From positions 1 through 22,418 of the forward strand of contig JAFGJI010000026.1 of assembly GCA_016929175.1 (NCBI GenBank): 22,418 nucleotides of DNA, read 5' to 3'. This DNA comes from Thermoplasmatota archaeon. Its GTDB lineage: Archaea > Thermoplasmatota > Penumbrarchaeia > Penumbrarchaeales > Penumbrarchaeaceae. Positions within the stretch are counted from its first letter, which is position 1; the number at the start of each line of letters is the position of its first letter. Positions 16,861 to 22,418 of the stretch are shown here, piece after piece. Position numbers and translations under genes: made by a program. Below the pieces are notes generated by a model, which did no database searches, had not been told where the DNA came from, and worked only from the letters and a program-made list of their open reading frames with translations.

Positions 16861-16996
16861 GCAGGGGTACTATATCTGGTTAACGGCGCCCGGGAGATAT
16901 CCCGGATGTGCGCCGACGGTCGGTTGCCCTGCAACCGGCCCTTTCCGTCAACGCTTTGCCATGCAAAGGGTTGTAACCAGGCTGAGCTACCCCTGC
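16861..16996 (-). ncRNA. 136-nt cloverleaf element derived from tRNA-Leu, possible structured RNA
   Basis: Almost every base pairs. Outer stem: 16861-16869 with 16988-16996 (GCAGGGGTA/TACCCCTGC). After a small internal loop, a second stem pairs 16876-16882 with 16974-16980 (CTGGTTA/TAACCAG). Three arms then abut with one unpaired base: 16884-16915 (CGGCGC/GCGCCG plus CCGGGA/TCCCGG), 16916-16948 (ACGG/CCGT plus a TCGGTTGC/GCAACCGG hairpin) and 16949-16973 (CAAC/GTTG plus CTTTGC/GCAAAG). It is not a tRNA: no T-loop TTCGAAT and no fitting anticodon arm. Its minus-strand first 23 nt equal the tRNA-Leu 5' end, and its plus-strand start also copies that 5' end. A TATA box at 17031-17040 favours minus-strand transcription; one T-G pair in the middle arm favours plus. 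It is either a stable RNA or an inserted palindromic DNA element. Confidence 0.6.
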
Positions 16997-17030
16997 GTAA
17001 GATAACGTCTCCTCATCATCGGGAAACCCC

Positions 17031-17040
17031 TATTTATAAG
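17031..17040 (-). promoter_or_regulatory. TATA box for the cloverleaf/tRNA-Leu transcript
   Basis: On the minus strand this reads CTTATAAATA, the best TATA box in the region. The expected start near 17010 lies about 14 bases before the cloverleaf element, the usual layout for a tRNA precursor. It is the only evident promoter for the tRNA-Leu downstream. Confidence 0.65.
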
Positions 17041-17058
17041 ATACCGAGACACACTGGT

Positions 17059-17514
17059 CTAGCCCTTGAGTACCTTTTCCTTTGCCTTCCCGTATTCCTC
17101 TTCGGACAATTTCCCTTCATCATACAATCCAGCCAACCTGCGCAGCTCCACGGATATGGAGAAACGTCTGCCCATCTCTCTTCGTGTGCGGTCAGGCCCC
17201 ACTCCCTCGGCGGTCATCCTTACCGAATCGATGAACCTGATCACCTGGGACCGTATATACTCGTCCTGGACCGGACCATGGCCGGAGTTGACGGCATGGA
17301 CTATCAGATCGGACCTCCCGGTGCCGTCCGGTCTGACCTCGATGTCCATTTTAAGAGAATTGTAGTGGTCGAACCTGCCCTTTTCTTTAGCCGTGACCCA
17401 CCCCTTTCCCTTATCCTTGACGATCCACCCCAGCTCCTCGACGACATCCAGGATTATATCCATTATTGGTATGTCTCCTTCAATTATTATATCGGATCCC
17501 CGGTATTCGGACAT
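17059..17514 (-). CDS. Small protein with C-terminal SHOCT-like domain
   Basis: 151 residues. The last ~28 residues (ELRRLAGLYDEGKLSEEEYG plus KAKEKVL) fit the SHOCT short C-terminal domain, in which a hydrophobic helix is followed by a GxLSEEEYxxAK helix; this domain is thought to mediate protein interaction. The first ~110 residues form an alpha/beta domain (hydrophobic strands around WIVKDK and MDIEVRP) that I do not recognise; it has no membrane segment, so the protein is probably cytoplasmic. A TATA-like GTATATAGG lies about 40 bases upstream on the minus strand, giving a monocistronic unit read toward the tRNA-Leu locus. Confidence 0.75.
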   Translation of the reverse strand: MSEYRGSDIIIEGDIPIMDIILDVVEELGWIVKDKGKGWVTAKEKGRFDHYNSLKMDIEVRPDGTGRSDLIVHAVNSGHGPVQDEYIRSQVIRFIDSVRMTAEGVGPDRTRREMGRRFSISVELRRLAGLYDEGKLSEEEYGKAKEKVLKG

Positions 17515-17887
17515 TCAGCCCAACTCTACAAAGAATAAATGTGCGTATCACCTATATACGTATATTGTTGATATGGGGCATATTGGAAAAAAATTCCACT
17601 ACAATAGGTCCCCTGACATCGGTCCGAAGAGCGGATCAGCGGCATTTTCATCGAGCCATGATGAAAAAAATGCAGGCAAGAGAGAAAGCAAGAAGGAAGG
17701 AACTGGGGCGTGGAGGCAAAAAAGTGCAGTTTTCCCTTGCCTGCCTGATGACCTATCCTGTTCAAAATATCTTCAAGGTCACCTTTAATAATTTACGGTT
17801 CAACCTTGAAAGTACCCCGTCCCGATGAGATCAGCGTGGACCGGGGAATAGATTGAAATAAGGTCCCGGACATATTTCCGGGTTACC
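17515..17887. other. Intergenic region with inverted repeats, no supported gene
   Basis: This 373-bp gap holds the promoter of the minus-strand SHOCT gene on the left and that of the PPC-domain gene on the right. In the middle a purine-rich stretch is enclosed by a 10-bp inverted repeat (TGCAGGCAAG with CTTGCCTGCC, about 17671-17752). A 56-codon lysine/arginine-rich plus-strand frame (17658-17828) crosses it but has no convincing ribosome-binding site. Confidence 0.45.
17862..17887 (+). promoter_or_regulatory. Operator-like palindrome at the PPC-domain gene start
   Basis: GGTCCCGGA and TCCGGGTTACC form an interrupted inverted repeat that fills the space between a TATA-like TGAAATAA (17854-17861) and the ATG at 17888. 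A repressor bound here would cover the transcription start, so it may be an operator; alternatively it is a hairpin at the mRNA 5' end. Confidence 0.4.
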
Positions 17888-18307
17888 ATGCAATACAGGA
17901 TCGGAAGCAAGATCATGGTCGTGAGGATGCTCCCCGGTGAGAATTACCTGGAATGCCTGATGCAGGTATGCAGAGAGTCCGGTGCGGGGGCCGCCGTCGT
18001 CCTTTCATCCATCGGCCAGTTGAGGGACGTAAAACTCGGTTACTTCGTGGGACCGGGAGACTACTCCCCCGACGTGTTCCAGGGGCCCTGCGAGCTTCTC
18101 TCCGTATCTGGGTCCATATCACTAACCAACGACATGTACATACCTCATCTTCACGCAGTGCTCGGGCAACACGATAAGAGCGTGATAGGGGGTCATCTGC
18201 TCTCGGGGACCGTGGAGATAACCAACGAGACCGTCCTGTCCATCCTGGACGTGCCCATGTCAAGGTCCATGAACCCCGCCACCGGATCGATGGACCTGGT
18301 CCCTTAG
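17888..18307 (+). CDS. PPC/DUF296-domain protein
   Basis: 139 residues, the normal length for a stand-alone PPC (plants and prokaryotes conserved, DUF296) domain. The typical features are the GENYLECLMQVCRESGAGAA start, VLSSIGQLRDVKLGYF, and the histidine-rich block HLHAVLGQHDKSVIGGHL (His 87, 89 and 103), which in related structures binds zinc and lines the trimer interface. Prokaryotic members are uncharacterised cytoplasmic trimers; in plants the domain is joined to AT-hooks and regulates transcription. No AT-hook is present here. It starts about 30 bases after a TATA-like box, so it may be leaderless. Its 3' end overlaps that of the convergent EamA transporter gene by 48 bp. Confidence 0.9.
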   Translation: MQYRIGSKIMVVRMLPGENYLECLMQVCRESGAGAAVVLSSIGQLRDVKLGYFVGPGDYSPDVFQGPCELLSVSGSISLTNDMYIPHLHAVLGQHDKSVIGGHLLSGTVEITNETVLSILDVPMSRSMNPATGSMDLVP

Positions 18308-19195
18308 ATGCTTCTTCCTCCTGTCATCCAGCCTCTGGAGAAGTATCCCCGAAGAGATAAGAACAAGACCCACGACCGTGCTCGGGAGGATCCTCTCCCC
18401 CACGATCCAGGCAATGAAGAACAGGGAGAGGAACGGACCCAGATAGATGAGGTTGGATATCTTCGATGTATCCCTGGAGAGCCTGAGAGCGGATAGCCAT
18501 ATCAGGAACGTGACCCCCATCTCGAAGATACCTATGTAGGCTGCACCAGCAACCCCTGCCCACCCGTTGATATCGAGCCCGAAAGCCACCATGACGAAGA
18601 TAATGGTCAGTATCGTACCGAAGAGAAAGTTCAAAAAGAGCTTGATCATGCCGTCGGTCCCGTCCCTCAGGTTCAATATCCAGTAGACCGACCAGATAAC
18701 GGCGGTTGACAGCCCGAGACCCAGACCCAGAGGGTCAAGGAACCCTTCCGAGAAGAAAACCCCTCTCGTTGTAACGATGATCACTCCAATGAACGAAACG
18801 CCGATCGCCGCGATGGACAGTCTGCCGATCCTCTGCTTGAGGACGAGTATGGACAAAACCGTGAGTACAATGGGCCAGGTATAGTTCAATGCCTGTGCTT
18901 CCTGTGCCTTCAGTATATCGTATGTCCAGAAGAGAAAAAGATAGTAGATGAAAGGGTTCAAAGCGCCGGGCAGCATGTGCCTGCACCTCTCCTTCCTGGT
19001 CATCGAAAATAGCTTGGGGAGTCTTTTGGTAATCAGCACCAGGGAAAAAAGTACCACCGTGGAGAACATCGATGCCATGACCACCATGGTTGGCAGGTCC
19101 ATATGCTCGAGGGTGAGCTTGAACGCGGAAGCCACCGTGGACCATATCAGTACCGCGAGGACCCCCAGCAGGTAAGCCTTCTTCTGTCCTTCCAC
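18260..19195 (-). CDS. EamA/DMT-superfamily transporter
   Basis: 311 residues, usual for the family, with about ten transmembrane segments forming two EamA repeats (about 8-140 and 150-285). The opening AYLLGVLAVLIWSTVASAFK and the end of the first repeat (QAQALNYTWPIVLTVLSILV) are typical. Such proteins export amino acids, nucleosides or other metabolites; the substrate cannot be predicted. The start is a GTG at 19195 since no ATG lies near; GGCGG precedes it weakly, and a GAAATATC box about 25 bases upstream would fit a leaderless start. It diverges from the ABC exporter operon and its last 48 bp overlap the PPC-domain gene. Confidence 0.9.
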   Translation of the reverse strand: MEGQKKAYLLGVLAVLIWSTVASAFKLTLEHMDLPTMVVMASMFSTVVLFSLVLITKRLPKLFSMTRKERCRHMLPGALNPFIYYLFLFWTYDILKAQEAQALNYTWPIVLTVLSILVLKQRIGRLSIAAIGVSFIGVIIVTTRGVFFSEGFLDPLGLGLGLSTAVIWSVYWILNLRDGTDGMIKLFLNFLFGTILTIIFVMVAFGLDINGWAGVAGAAYIGIFEMGVTFLIWLSALRLSRDTSKISNLIYLGPFLSLFFIAWIVGERILPSTVVGLVLISSGILLQRLDDRRKKHLRDQVHRSGGGVHGP

Positions 19196-19243
19196 CCGCC
19201 TTGATTATACTAACTGATATTTCAAAGGGTGATGCCGAAGATG

Positions 19244-19253
19244 TGTTTTTATA
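19244..19253 (+). promoter_or_regulatory. TATA box for the ABC exporter operon, placed for a leaderless GTG start
   Basis: TTTTTATACC is centred about 26 bases before the GTG at 19276, so transcription should begin on that codon. This argues against the longer frame opening at 19201, whose extra 25 residues are hydrophobic and unlike an ABC ATPase. Confidence 0.55.
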
Positions 19254-19275
19254 CCTTCTTTTTATTCTATTTTGT

Positions 19276-19989
19276 GTGTCGGCCATCGAGGTGAAGGATG
19301 TATGCAAGAGCTTCGGGGAGTTCAAGGCCCTTGACGGGGTCTCGTTCAGGATCGAAAAGGGTGAGCTCTTCGGTCTGCTGGGACCGAACGGCGCAGGTAA
19401 AACAACCCTGCTTAGGATACTCACAGGCCAGCTGGAACAGGATGGGGGAGAGGCAACCGTTCTCGGTATCAGGAGCACCGACCATGTCAAGGTAAAGGAG
19501 AACTGCGGCATAGTACCGGAATCCGAATCACCCCCGTCTTTTCTCACCGCCCTGGAGTTCCTTCAACTCGTCTGCATGCTGAGGAAGACCAAAGATATCG
19601 AAAGGAAGACCCGCAGGTGGTTATCGTTCTTTCGGATGGATGGGCAAGGGGACATCCTGTGCAGGGACATGTCCAAAGGTCAGAGGCAGAAGCTGATGCT
19701 GGCATCCGCCTTCATCCACGAACCCAGGGTACTCTTACTTGATGAGCCGTTCATAAACCTTGATCCCATCTATCAGAGAAAGGTCAGAGATCACCTGGAG
19801 AGCATTCGAAAGGAGGGGATCACCATCCTCATGTGCACCCATATTCTTGACCTTGCCGAGAAGCTGTGCGGGAGGGTGGCGATAATCAACAATGGAAGGG
19901 TCATTGCCACAGGTACGTTGGAACAGATAAGAAAAGGAGGGGGAGAAGGTCTGGAGGATGTATTCATCCGTCTGGTGGAGGGTGATTGA
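19276..19989 (+). CDS. ABC transporter ATP-binding protein
   Basis: 237 residues from a GTG start chosen by TATA spacing. All the ATPase motifs are there: Walker A GPNGAGKT (36-43), the signature as MSKGQ (132-136), Walker B LLLDEP (153-158), D-loop NLDP and switch histidine H189. At the Q-loop position the sequence is GIVPESE, with Glu in place of the usual Gln, which may change coupling to the membrane part. The family resembles CcmA/NatA-type exporters that work with ABC-2 permeases. The permease gene follows with a 32-bp overlap. Role: ATP-driven export of an unknown substrate, possibly a drug, lipid or envelope component. Confidence 0.93.
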   Translation: MSAIEVKDVCKSFGEFKALDGVSFRIEKGELFGLLGPNGAGKTTLLRILTGQLEQDGGEATVLGIRSTDHVKVKENCGIVPESESPPSFLTALEFLQLVCMLRKTKDIERKTRRWLSFFRMDGQGDILCRDMSKGQRQKLMLASAFIHEPRVLLLDEPFINLDPIYQRKVRDHLESIRKEGITILMCTHILDLAEKLCGRVAIINNGRVIATGTLEQIRKGGGEGLEDVFIRLVEGD

Positions 19990-21439
19990 ACTGGGAAGGA
20001 TATCGACCGACCTGTTCCTCTTCAGATGCATGCTTCTGGAGGAATGGAGGCTTCAGAGAGCCTACGTGGGTGGTTTCGGATCATATTTCTTCCCGCTGAT
20101 CATCCTTGCTTTTTCCTTTTTCCTGGTGGTGATATTCCCCCTCGAGGATGCGAAGAGCTCCTCCGTCATCGAAATCATCCATCTGCTGATGTTCATCTAC
20201 GGGATAGCGGTTGGATGGATAGCACTGATGGGAGAGCAGGTGATGACCCGGAGGATGGGGCATGTGAACCTTCTTCTGAAGCTCTCACAGGTGCAGAACA
20301 TATCGTTTCGGAGGACCACGGCGATATTCTACCTCAAGGAGCTGTTCTTTTACCATACCTATTCAATGGTCCCCTTCTGTCTGGGACTCGCTGCCGGGGG
20401 CATGGTCTCCGGTCTTCCTCTTGCAGGTTCTCTGATGGTCTCCCTCACGGTCGTCCTCGTATTCACCCAGGGAATGTCACTCAGCTTCGCGGTATCCGGG
20501 GTGCTCACTAGGTCGCGCAGGTTTGGAATACTGTTGATACTTCTATCGGTCATTCTGATCTCCGCACCTGTCTCGATAGGTCTGTTGGACCCTGTTATAC
20601 TGGTTCATCCTCTGTACTTCCACAGGACCGAAGACCCCATTTACCTCCTGGCAGCGGTCCTCGAGATCATCTTTCTTTCCATTATTGCGATAATTATGAT
20701 GAAGGAAAAGGTCACATCACCCGTGAAGAACTTCAGGAGCTCTCTGCTTCCCCTGCCCGACAGGTTCCCGGGCAGTGGCAGGAAAAGGGCGCTCCTTGCC
20801 AAGGAGTGGCTCGAGCTCAGGAGATCCAGAACGATGTGGCCCGTTCTTATCGGGTTCCTGGTCCCTCTCCTGGCCGTTTACGGTCTCGTATACCTGCTGG
20901 ACCGGGGGTTGGACATCGATATCCACTTCAACGTGGTCTTCTTCGGTGCCCTGATAGGGGCCTTTGGAGTGATGACCTATTCGTGGTTGAACAACGTGGA
21001 GACCAACGAATCCCTCGACTCCCTGCCCGTGACCGTGGGCGAGGTGATAAGGACCAAGCTCTGGCTTTATTTTCTCTTTACCAGCATCATATCCTCGTTG
21101 TACATAACGGCCATCGGTCTCATCCAGGGGGAGATCCCCATGATACCGCTCGGCATCCTGGTCGGGCTTTCCACCAATTTCTATATTGCTCATGTCACCG
21201 CGAGACTCACGGGGCTCAGGACCAACACCATGCTTCTGGATGCCGTGACGCTTTCCGGATTCATATCACTGGTCATGCCGCCTCTCGTTGCATTGGCGAT
21301 CCTCTCCTTCTATCTCGAGGACGGTGCCATCTGGTCTGTGGCATCCACCATCGTGGTCTCCATGCTCCTCGTACTTGCGGGGCTCTTTTTTCGGAGGAGT
21401 ACCGAACCGAGATGGTACAGGGAAAGGTTTGGTATCTGA
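19958..21439 (+). CDS. ABC-2 type permease, apparently two fused halves
   Basis: 493 residues with about twelve transmembrane segments. Two halves can be seen: residues about 1-245 and about 262-493, each starting with a cytoplasmic stretch ending in an EEW-L/KEWLELRR motif (LLEEWRLQRAYVGG near 26; LLAKEWLELRRSRTMW near 278), typical of the first helix entry of ABC-2 permeases. The second half ends with a basic tail. The first in-frame ATG (19958) overlaps the ATPase gene; later choices are the GTG at 19982 or ATG at 20030. It would form the membrane channel for the ATPase upstream, so a single gene may replace two permease subunits. Confidence 0.85.
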   Translation: MYSSVWWRVIELGRISTDLFLFRCMLLEEWRLQRAYVGGFGSYFFPLIILAFSFFLVVIFPLEDAKSSSVIEIIHLLMFIYGIAVGWIALMGEQVMTRRMGHVNLLLKLSQVQNISFRRTTAIFYLKELFFYHTYSMVPFCLGLAAGGMVSGLPLAGSLMVSLTVVLVFTQGMSLSFAVSGVLTRSRRFGILLILLSVILISAPVSIGLLDPVILVHPLYFHRTEDPIYLLAAVLEIIFLSIIAIIMMKEKVTSPVKNFRSSLLPLPDRFPGSGRKRALLAKEWLELRRSRTMWPVLIGFLVPLLAVYGLVYLLDRGLDIDIHFNVVFFGALIGAFGVMTYSWLNNVETNESLDSLPVTVGEVIRTKLWLYFLFTSIISSLYITAIGLIQGEIPMIPLGILVGLSTNFYIAHVTARLTGLRTNTMLLDAVTLSGFISLVMPPLVALAILSFYLEDGAIWSVASTIVVSMLLVLAGLFFRRSTEPRWYRERFGI

Positions 21440-21489
21440 AGGTCGATGGTCTTATTAGCCTCCGATCGTTAATGTTGACCGGGAGCGAT

Positions 21490-22418
21490 ATGGAAACCGG
21501 GAAGATATACAGGCTGACCCTTGTCGTGTTAATGGTCCTGCTTCTGGTCCTGGTCACCTTCTTCTTTTCCATGTTATATCCGATGTTCGAAAGGAGGGCT
21601 CCCCTGAAAGACGATTACAAACTCTCGGAGCTCGAGGGGATGGAATTCCAAAACCCGATCGAGAAGGGGGCCATCATGGGCGCCCACTGGTTCGGCAGAG
21701 TGCAGAGGACCGACGGGAGCTTCATATACATATTCGATCCGGACAACGGGACGGAGGTGACGAAATATCCCTATTCGATAGCAAGACACTGCGGATCCAT
21801 TTACCCTCTTGTATGGGCATATCAGTATACGAAAGATGATAGGTACCTGGATGTCGCCTCGCATGCGGCCGAATACATCCAGGAACTGATCAGGAAGGAC
21901 GGGGACCGCAGGTACATCTTCAACGGAGGAAGATCGAGGCTGTTCGACAACGCCCTTGCCCTCATCGCCTTCTGCTATCTGTACAATGCAACCGGAGACG
22001 CGGACCATCTGGAAGACCTCACGGGGATCGCGAACCTCTGCATGGACCTTCTCGATGAGAAGGGGAGGTTCGATTACATATTCGATCCTCTTCTGCCAGA
22101 CGATTTCAGCGAGAACCTGATGGCATCCGGGGAGGCCCTCCTCGGACTCGGCCTTGCGGCAGAGTTCACCGGCAGCGAACGCTATCTTGAAGGTTTCGAG
22201 AGGGCCCTGGTATATCACATCGAAAGGCTCACATCCAACTGGATGATCAACATGTCAACGGAATACTACTCATGGATGTCCTCGGCCTTCTCAAAAGGTT
22301 ATGAGCTGACAGGTAAGAGGTATTACCTGGAAGCATCCTACGAATTGAGCGATTGGCTGATAAACCGCTACTACGGTGCCTATTTCTGGACACAAAGCAG
22401 ACCCATTGAAGAGGTCAT
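21490..22418 (+). CDS. Membrane-anchored alpha/alpha-toroid protein (3' truncated by window)
   Basis: The first 309 residues are visible and the frame is open at the window end. An N-terminal helix (about 10-28) would anchor it with the rest outside. The remainder shows repeated helical pairs with conserved small motifs: YPYSIARHCGSIYPLVWAYQ (93-112), TKDDRYLDVASHAAEYI (114-130), MASGEALLGLGLAAEFTGS (211-229) and SSAFSKGYELTGKRYYLEAS (263-282). This spacing is that of (alpha/alpha)6 barrels found in glycosidases, epimerases and lyases, so it is probably a surface polysaccharide-related protein; the active site cannot be named. A GGGAG motif precedes the ATG at 21490; an in-frame ATG at 21472 is an alternative. 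A TCTTATTA box lies at 21450-21457. Confidence 0.75.
   Translation, partial: METGKIYRLTLVVLMVLLLVLVTFFFSMLYPMFERRAPLKDDYKLSELEGMEFQNPIEKGAIMGAHWFGRVQRTDGSFIYIFDPDNGTEVTKYPYSIARHCGSIYPLVWAYQYTKDDRYLDVASHAAEYIQELIRKDGDRRYIFNGGRSRLFDNALALIAFCYLYNATGDADHLEDLTGIANLCMDLLDEKGRFDYIFDPLLPDDFSENLMASGEALLGLGLAAEFTGSERYLEGFERALVYHIERLTSNWMINMSTEYYSWMSSAFSKGYELTGKRYYLEASYELSDWLINRYYGAYFWTQSRPIEEV

Noticed and set aside
16861..16996. A second tRNA gene, perhaps intron-containing
   Set aside because: The acceptor-like stem is perfect, but neither strand has a TTCGAAT-type T-loop or a fitting anticodon arm, so it is a tRNA-derived element and not a tRNA.
16906..17538. 210-codon plus-strand frame
   Set aside because: It covers the cloverleaf element and the SHOCT gene on the opposite strand; its protein has no recognisable feature.
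17658..17828. 56-codon basic frame, and possible C/D-box RNA (ATGATGA near 17658)
   Set aside because: No ribosome-binding site for the frame; the box C-like motif has no properly placed D box.

Overview
The window looks like part of an archaeal genome, most likely a Euryarchaeota/Thermoplasmatota-type lineage; this is inferred from gene content and not proven. Supporting points are the archaeal CoA route (CoaBC followed by pantoate kinase), archaeal TATA boxes before most transcription units, a mix of leaderless and Shine-Dalgarno-led genes, a tRNA-Leu without encoded CCA, and large surface proteins (beta-helix, fibronectin, cadherin-like) anchored by a C-terminal membrane helix. Most of the window is moderately GC-rich; about 14.3-16.75 kb is clearly AT-richer.

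Layout. 1-1.3 kb: the end of a surface protein. 1.4-4.7 kb: a plus-strand operon of a membrane-anchored secreted protein, an OPT-family peptide/metal transporter and a protein with a PqqD-like (RiPP-recognition fold) C-terminus. 4.7-9.06 kb: a 1460-residue beta-helix surface protein on the minus strand, convergent with that operon. 9.2-11.6 kb: coaBC and pantoate kinase, two steps of CoA synthesis in one operon with a leaderless start. 11.8-14.3 kb: a second beta-helix surface protein. 14.5-16.2 kb: an AT-rich stretch with a PKD-domain membrane protein, a small lipoprotein and a 44-residue zinc-ribbon protein.

16.3-17.0 kb is the most unusual part. It holds one tRNA-Leu(CAG) gene set in an array of palindromic units. 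Two ~137-142 bp units repeat at exactly 163 bp and each carries a copy of the tRNA 3' end (with CCA). On the other side a 136-bp element folds into a nearly complete four-way cloverleaf and duplicates the tRNA 5' end at a 160-bp offset. A further T-shaped palindrome lies outside the array. The only clear promoter for the tRNA lies beyond the cloverleaf, so the two are probably transcribed together.

17.06-22.4 kb: a SHOCT-type small protein, a PPC/DUF296 protein, an EamA/DMT exporter, a divergent ABC-2 exporter operon (ATPase plus a permease that appears to be two fused halves) and the start of a membrane-anchored alpha/alpha-toroid protein that runs off the window.
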